Shown here in pieces: positions 63,512 to 64,000 of a stretch of 64,000 nucleotides of DNA. Within the stretch, counting starts at the first letter, position 1. The number at the start of each line of letters is the position of its first letter. The position numbers and the translations under genes are program-made. The DNA is taken from positions 1,182,119-1,246,118 of the forward strand of contig NZ_KB913025.1 of assembly GCF_000384075.1 (NCBI RefSeq), read 5' to 3'. The stretch comes from Methylovulum miyakonense HT12 (lineage in GTDB: Bacteria > Pseudomonadota > Gammaproteobacteria > Methylococcales > Methylomonadaceae). The notes below the pieces were generated by a model. It saw nothing but the letters and a program-made list of their open reading frames with translations, did no database searches and was not told where the DNA came from.

Positions 63512-64000
63512 TCACAATGACAACCCGACCCGCCGTCTGGCATCCAAACAATTGCCGCTGCCTAAGGTGAAATCGTGGCAGGTGCTAGGGCGGTCTGGGT
63601 AAATCAAGCAAGCATACGTTTCGTGGGCTGTGTGGCCGCCGGACAGGGCGGCGCAGCGTGAACCTGTACGCTTAAGTTTGCGGCGGTTCCCGTCGATGAC
63701 CACTAGGTCGGAGTGGGATTGATGGATGGCTTCATCATCGCCGACTTCAACGGCATCGTAAGCTTCGCGGCAACACGCGCCACAGGTGAGGCAATCGAGT
63801 TCGGCGGCGGGTTCCCAGCGTTGGCAAGCCGGGGCATGGGCAGGTAAAGGCATGTCCGGCGCGTGCTGGCAATAGTGGTGGGGGACTTCTGTAAAACGCC
63901 AAGCGCAATCATTACAACCGTGGCCTGGAAAATAACCGGCAACGGGCGCATGGCCAGCCGGATGCAACGGGGGCAGTGGTACGGTATCAGCCCATAGGGA
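63512..64000 (-). CDS. YkgJ-like cysteine cluster protein (may extend beyond the window)
   Basis: The frame is open from the window edge to the stop at 63512. It contains the YkgJ/UPF0153 zinc- or iron-binding cysteines CLTCGACCREAYDAVEV, CAAL...H...YACLIYPDRPSTCHDF. Upstream is a second Cys/His-rich stretch (GHGCNDCAWRF and HHYCQHAPDMPLPAHAPACQ). No clear ATG precedes it inside the window (a TTG at 63967 is possible), so the true start may be outside. Function is unknown. Confidence 0.75.
   Translation of the reverse strand, partial: SLWADTVPLPPLHPAGHAPVAGYFPGHGCNDCAWRFTEVPHHYCQHAPDMPLPAHAPACQRWEPAAELDCLTCGACCREAYDAVEVGDDEAIHQSHSDLVVIDGNRRKLKRTGSRCAALSGGHTAHETYACLIYPDRPSTCHDFTLGSGNCLDARRRVGLSL

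Overview
The window is a stretch of Gammaproteobacterial chromosome of roughly 50% G+C. It carries standard core genes (msrA, hslO, apaGH, ppa, rnr, rlmB, tgt, dsbD, cutA, uvrD, pdxJ, ybiT, gatB) and a complete System I cytochrome c maturation (ccm) gene set. The gene content and protein style look like a type I methanotroph (Methylococcales) or a close relative. That is an impression, since no diagnostic methane-oxidation gene lies in the window. I saw no rRNA, tRNA or CRISPR array.

Layout. 1-6.5 kb: 5' part of a YheT-like hydrolase, a decayed stretch with an orphan terminator, msrA, hslO, a lipoprotein, apaH/apaG, ppa, a DUF523/DUF1722 gene and slyX. 6.5-16.9 kb: the ccm locus on the minus strand, in transcriptional order ccmA, B, [gap], C, D, E, [hicBA], F, [NYN-LOTUS gene], G, H, I. 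The ccmB-ccmC gap holds a putative diiron protein, a divergent secreted protein and a miniature transposon-like element. rlmB and rnr lie directly upstream of ccmA. 20-31.4 kb: FetAB-type ABC exporter, small membrane protein, TonB receptor, secreted chorismate mutase, gloB, a Uma2 gene between inverted repeats, tgt and a secreted beta-propeller protein.

31.5-44 kb is a five-gene operon read on the minus strand: a 2530-residue single-module reducing polyketide synthase, an alpha-oxoamine synthase, a KpsS/LipB-like capsule glycosyltransferase, a short-chain dehydrogenase and an LtaS-like membrane sulfatase. It has the same parts as the rkpA-G-H-I-J region of Sinorhizobium. The enzyme set predicts a long acyl chain condensed with an amino acid and reduced to an amino alcohol (sphingoid-like logic), then used as an anchor for a surface polysaccharide. 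44.6-50.8 kb: thiol/disulfide genes (a TlpA-type thioredoxin and a DsbD with a duplicated N-terminal domain), cutA, fxsA, a DUF2892 gene and uvrD.

50.8-54.8 kb is a repeat-rich patch: MITE-like palindromic elements (one with terminal inverted repeats and a 12-bp flanking direct repeat), mosaic intergenic repeats, a HAD phosphatase, a methyltransferase and a decayed group II intron reverse transcriptase. 54.8-64 kb: pdxJ, a secreted PQQ-type propeller, ybiT, then a tightly overlapped four-gene operon (HicB-like protein, TIGR02574-like antitoxin, AAA ATPase, TOPRIM/RloB-like protein) placed just downstream of gatB, a second Uma2 gene and a cysteine-cluster protein running off the window. The ATPase-TOPRIM operon is the best candidate for an undescribed (defence-type) system. 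The rkp-like lipid/polysaccharide operon is the best candidate for new chemistry.
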